From an uncultured bacterium (GTDB lineage: Bacteria; UBA4055): 6,206 nucleotides of DNA. Below, one piece after another: positions 5,492-6,206 of this stretch (position 1 is the first letter of the stretch; the number at the start of each line of letters is the position of its first letter). A program made the position numbers and the translations under genes. The notes beneath the pieces are model-generated. The model was not told the DNA's origin. It worked only from the letters and a program-made list of their open reading frames with translations, and made no database searches. The DNA is taken from contig CALMWI010000485.1 of NCBI GenBank assembly GCA_937873545.1, positions 1 through 6,206 of the forward strand, given 5' to 3'.

Positions 5492-5663
5492 TTATAACCT
5501 CAGATTTTTTATCATACTTATCCCAGATGTCAACGGCTGCGTCAACTACGAAATACCCTGTCACGAAACAGAATGCCATAAGCAGAATTAACACTGCCCG
5601 AAACGCAGGCAGTGTCTTAATTTCGTACAGAGCATCTATGAAGATAAATAATTTATTAAACAT
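5484..5663 (-). CDS. Small single-span membrane protein (59 aa), holin candidate
   Basis: The frame starts at ATG 5663, with AAGGAG 5 nt before it, and ends at TAA 5484-5486. Residues 22-44 (RAVLILLMAFCFVTGYFVVD) form one clear membrane span after a moderately hydrophobic N-terminal helix (MFNKLFIFIDALYEIK). The C terminus is charged (DKYDKKSEV). Small size, a membrane span and a place two genes before the peptidase make it a holin or accessory lysis-protein candidate, but it fits no family I can name. It follows the 81-residue membrane protein by 9 nt and overlaps the zinc-ribbon gene by 8 nt. The gene contains a perfect 8-bp inverted repeat (5591-5598 and 5608-5615) with no U tract. Confidence 0.7.
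   Translation of the reverse strand: MFNKLFIFIDALYEIKTLPAFRAVLILLMAFCFVTGYFVVDAAVDIWDKYDKKSEVISG
5498..5501 (-). promoter_or_regulatory. Ribosome binding site GAGG supporting the GTG start at 5491
   Basis: GAGG on the minus strand, within the last codons of the membrane-protein gene, lies 6 nt before GTG 5491. It decides the non-ATG start of the zinc-ribbon-like gene, for which no other initiation codon precedes the first CxxC pair. Confidence 0.6.
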
Positions 5664-5672
5664 AGCTACTCC

Positions 5673-5918
5673 TTATTTTTGAAGTCTGTCTTCTTGTAAA
5701 ATTGATATTACAATATCCATTTTCTTATCAAGCCCGTGATAAAGTTCTTTTTGTGCTTTTTGTTCGTCACAAACTTTCTCGATTACGGCATCCTGCTTGT
5801 CAACTCTTGAATTGTCAGCTTTCGTAGTATTCAACCATGCAATCGAAACGAAAAGAGCCCCAACTAACCCCATGCTCACGAGTACTTCGACTGTTGTCTT
5901 CTTTTTCTCCGCTGTCAT
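5673..5918 (-). CDS. Membrane-anchored helical protein (81 aa), lysis-associated candidate
   Basis: After a basic N terminus (TAEKKKTT), residues 10-29 form one membrane span (VEVLVSMGLVGALFVSIAWL). Residues 33-81 are polar and strongly helical (QDAVIEKVCDEQKAQKELYHG and onwards), probably a coiled coil outside the membrane. By the positive-inside rule the N terminus is cytoplasmic. An N-terminal anchor with a coiled-coil tail is the topology of inner-membrane spanins, but at 81 residues it is much shorter than lambda Rz; XhlA-type lysis proteins are similar in size with the opposite order of parts. It could also be a holin. The ribosome site AAGGAAA lies 7 nt before ATG 5918, 23 nt after the ferredoxin stop. 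The role is inferred from topology and from the nearby peptidase gene. Confidence 0.7.
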   Translation of the reverse strand: MTAEKKKTTVEVLVSMGLVGALFVSIAWLNTTKADNSRVDKQDAVIEKVCDEQKAQKELYHGLDKKMDIVISILQEDRLQK

Positions 5919-5941
5919 TTTACACTTTCCTTATCTTAGTT

Positions 5942-6142
5942 TTAGCTGTTAAATTCTGGGTCATCAACTATCGGAGCTACATACTCCACTATCGCATTCT
6001 GATTGCATACCTCTACGCAAGCACCGCAATCAATACACTTTTCAATGTCAATTCGATATATGTCGCCTGAAATTATAGCATTGTTTACACATTTCGCTAC
6101 ACAGTCGCCACAGATACTGCATTTATCATTTATAAATTTCAT
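5942..6142 (-). CDS. 2[4Fe-4S] bacterial-type ferredoxin-like protein
   Basis: This 66-residue protein carries two complete CxxCxxCxxxC motifs: Cys8, 11, 14, 18 and Cys36, 39, 42, 46. They are separated by IISGDIYRIDIEKC, giving the internal pseudo-two-fold symmetry of clostridial ferredoxins. All eight cluster ligands are present. The residue after the fourth cysteine, usually proline, is Val19 in the first motif and Asn47 in the second. An acidic tail follows (YVAPIVDDPEF). Such proteins carry single electrons at low potential in the cytoplasm. The start overlaps the upstream stop (AATGA), with GGAG 11 nt back and AAAGGG close to the ATG. No reductase, oxidoreductase or other redox partner is visible nearby; the neighbours look like lysis genes. 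It could be a phage metabolic gene or a structural Fe-S protein. Confidence 0.88.
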   Translation of the reverse strand: MKFINDKCSICGDCVAKCVNNAIISGDIYRIDIEKCIDCGACVEVCNQNAIVEYVAPIVDDPEFNS

Positions 6143-6206
6143 TTCCCTTTATACTCCATGATTATATTCGCTGTTGTATTTGTGTCAAACACGCCTTCTG
6201 TCGGAT
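6139..6206 (-). CDS. C-terminal end of an unknown gene (runs off right edge)
   Basis: An open frame enters from the right edge and codes for 21 residues (PTEGVFDTNTTANIIMEYKGK) before a TGA that overlaps the ferredoxin start. The overlap and the lack of any promoter here indicate that the ferredoxin is translated in tandem with this gene. The fragment is too short to assign. By analogy with lambda gene order, upstream head genes such as the portal may lie further right, but nothing in these residues shows it. Confidence 0.6.
   Translation of the reverse strand, partial: PTEGVFDTNTTANIIMEYKGK

Noticed and set aside
5591..5615. Perfect 8-bp inverted repeat (ACACTGCC / GGCAGTGT, 9-base loop) inside the small membrane-protein gene
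   Set aside because: No U tract follows on either strand and it is intragenic. About one such repeat is expected by chance in 6 kb when loops of 3-10 bases are allowed.
5837..6070. 77-codon plus-strand open frame opposite the ferredoxin and membrane-protein genes
   Set aside because: It overlaps a ferredoxin with all eight cysteine ligands on the other strand, and has no ribosome site or family resemblance.
1..6206. CRISPR array, tRNA gene, insertion sequence or attachment site
   Set aside because: No regularly spaced repeats, no tRNA-like fold, no transposase and no paired direct repeats with an integrase were found by reading the window.

Overview
This window is a stretch of a double-stranded DNA bacteriophage or prophage genome. 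All supported genes are on the minus strand, so transcription runs from high to low coordinates. The evidence is a lambda-C-like ClpP-fold head protease with a fused and probably nested scaffold, a lambda-gpE-like major capsid protein, an M15 peptidoglycan peptidase, and very tight packing with stop/start overlaps (ATGA, TAATG). The base composition is AT-rich, Shine-Dalgarno sites are strong (GGAGG or AAGGAG), and TAA, TAG and TGA all serve as stops, so there is no sign of recoding. A 2[4Fe-4S] ferredoxin-like gene suggests an anaerobic host, but the host cannot be named from this sequence.

In transcription order from the right edge: the last 21 codons of an unknown gene (6139-6206); a ferredoxin-like protein (5942-6142); a small protein with an N-terminal membrane anchor and a helical tail (5673-5918); a 59-residue single-span membrane protein (5484-5663); a 49-residue zinc-ribbon-like protein starting at GTG (5342-5491); and the M15 peptidase (4983-5345). 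The two membrane proteins and the peptidase look like a lysis or envelope-penetration cassette.

An AT-rich 90-bp gap with a plausible promoter (4915-4943) precedes the head module: protease-scaffold fusion (3804-4892), a scaffold start nested within it (4268), an unrecognised protein in the position of a head decoration protein (3136-3804), and the major capsid protein (2000-3121). A clear intrinsic terminator (1937-1963) follows the capsid gene.

A second promoter, with a perfect TTGACA -35 box (1890-1918), starts an operon of small genes running to the left edge: a cysteine-rich zinc-binding-like protein (1546-1863), three small unknowns (1380-1541, 1122-1367, 980-1129), a helix-turn-helix protein (714-983), and the N-terminal 239 residues of an SMC/Rad50-type ATPase (1-717). 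This looks like an early or DNA-metabolism module.

The most unusual points are the bacterial-type ferredoxin inside a phage operon, the lysis-like genes placed directly before the head genes, the capsid operon ending immediately after the major capsid gene, and a well-formed plus-strand ribosome binding site and ATG between the terminator and the capsid stop codon. No stretch of 300 bases lacks a gene.
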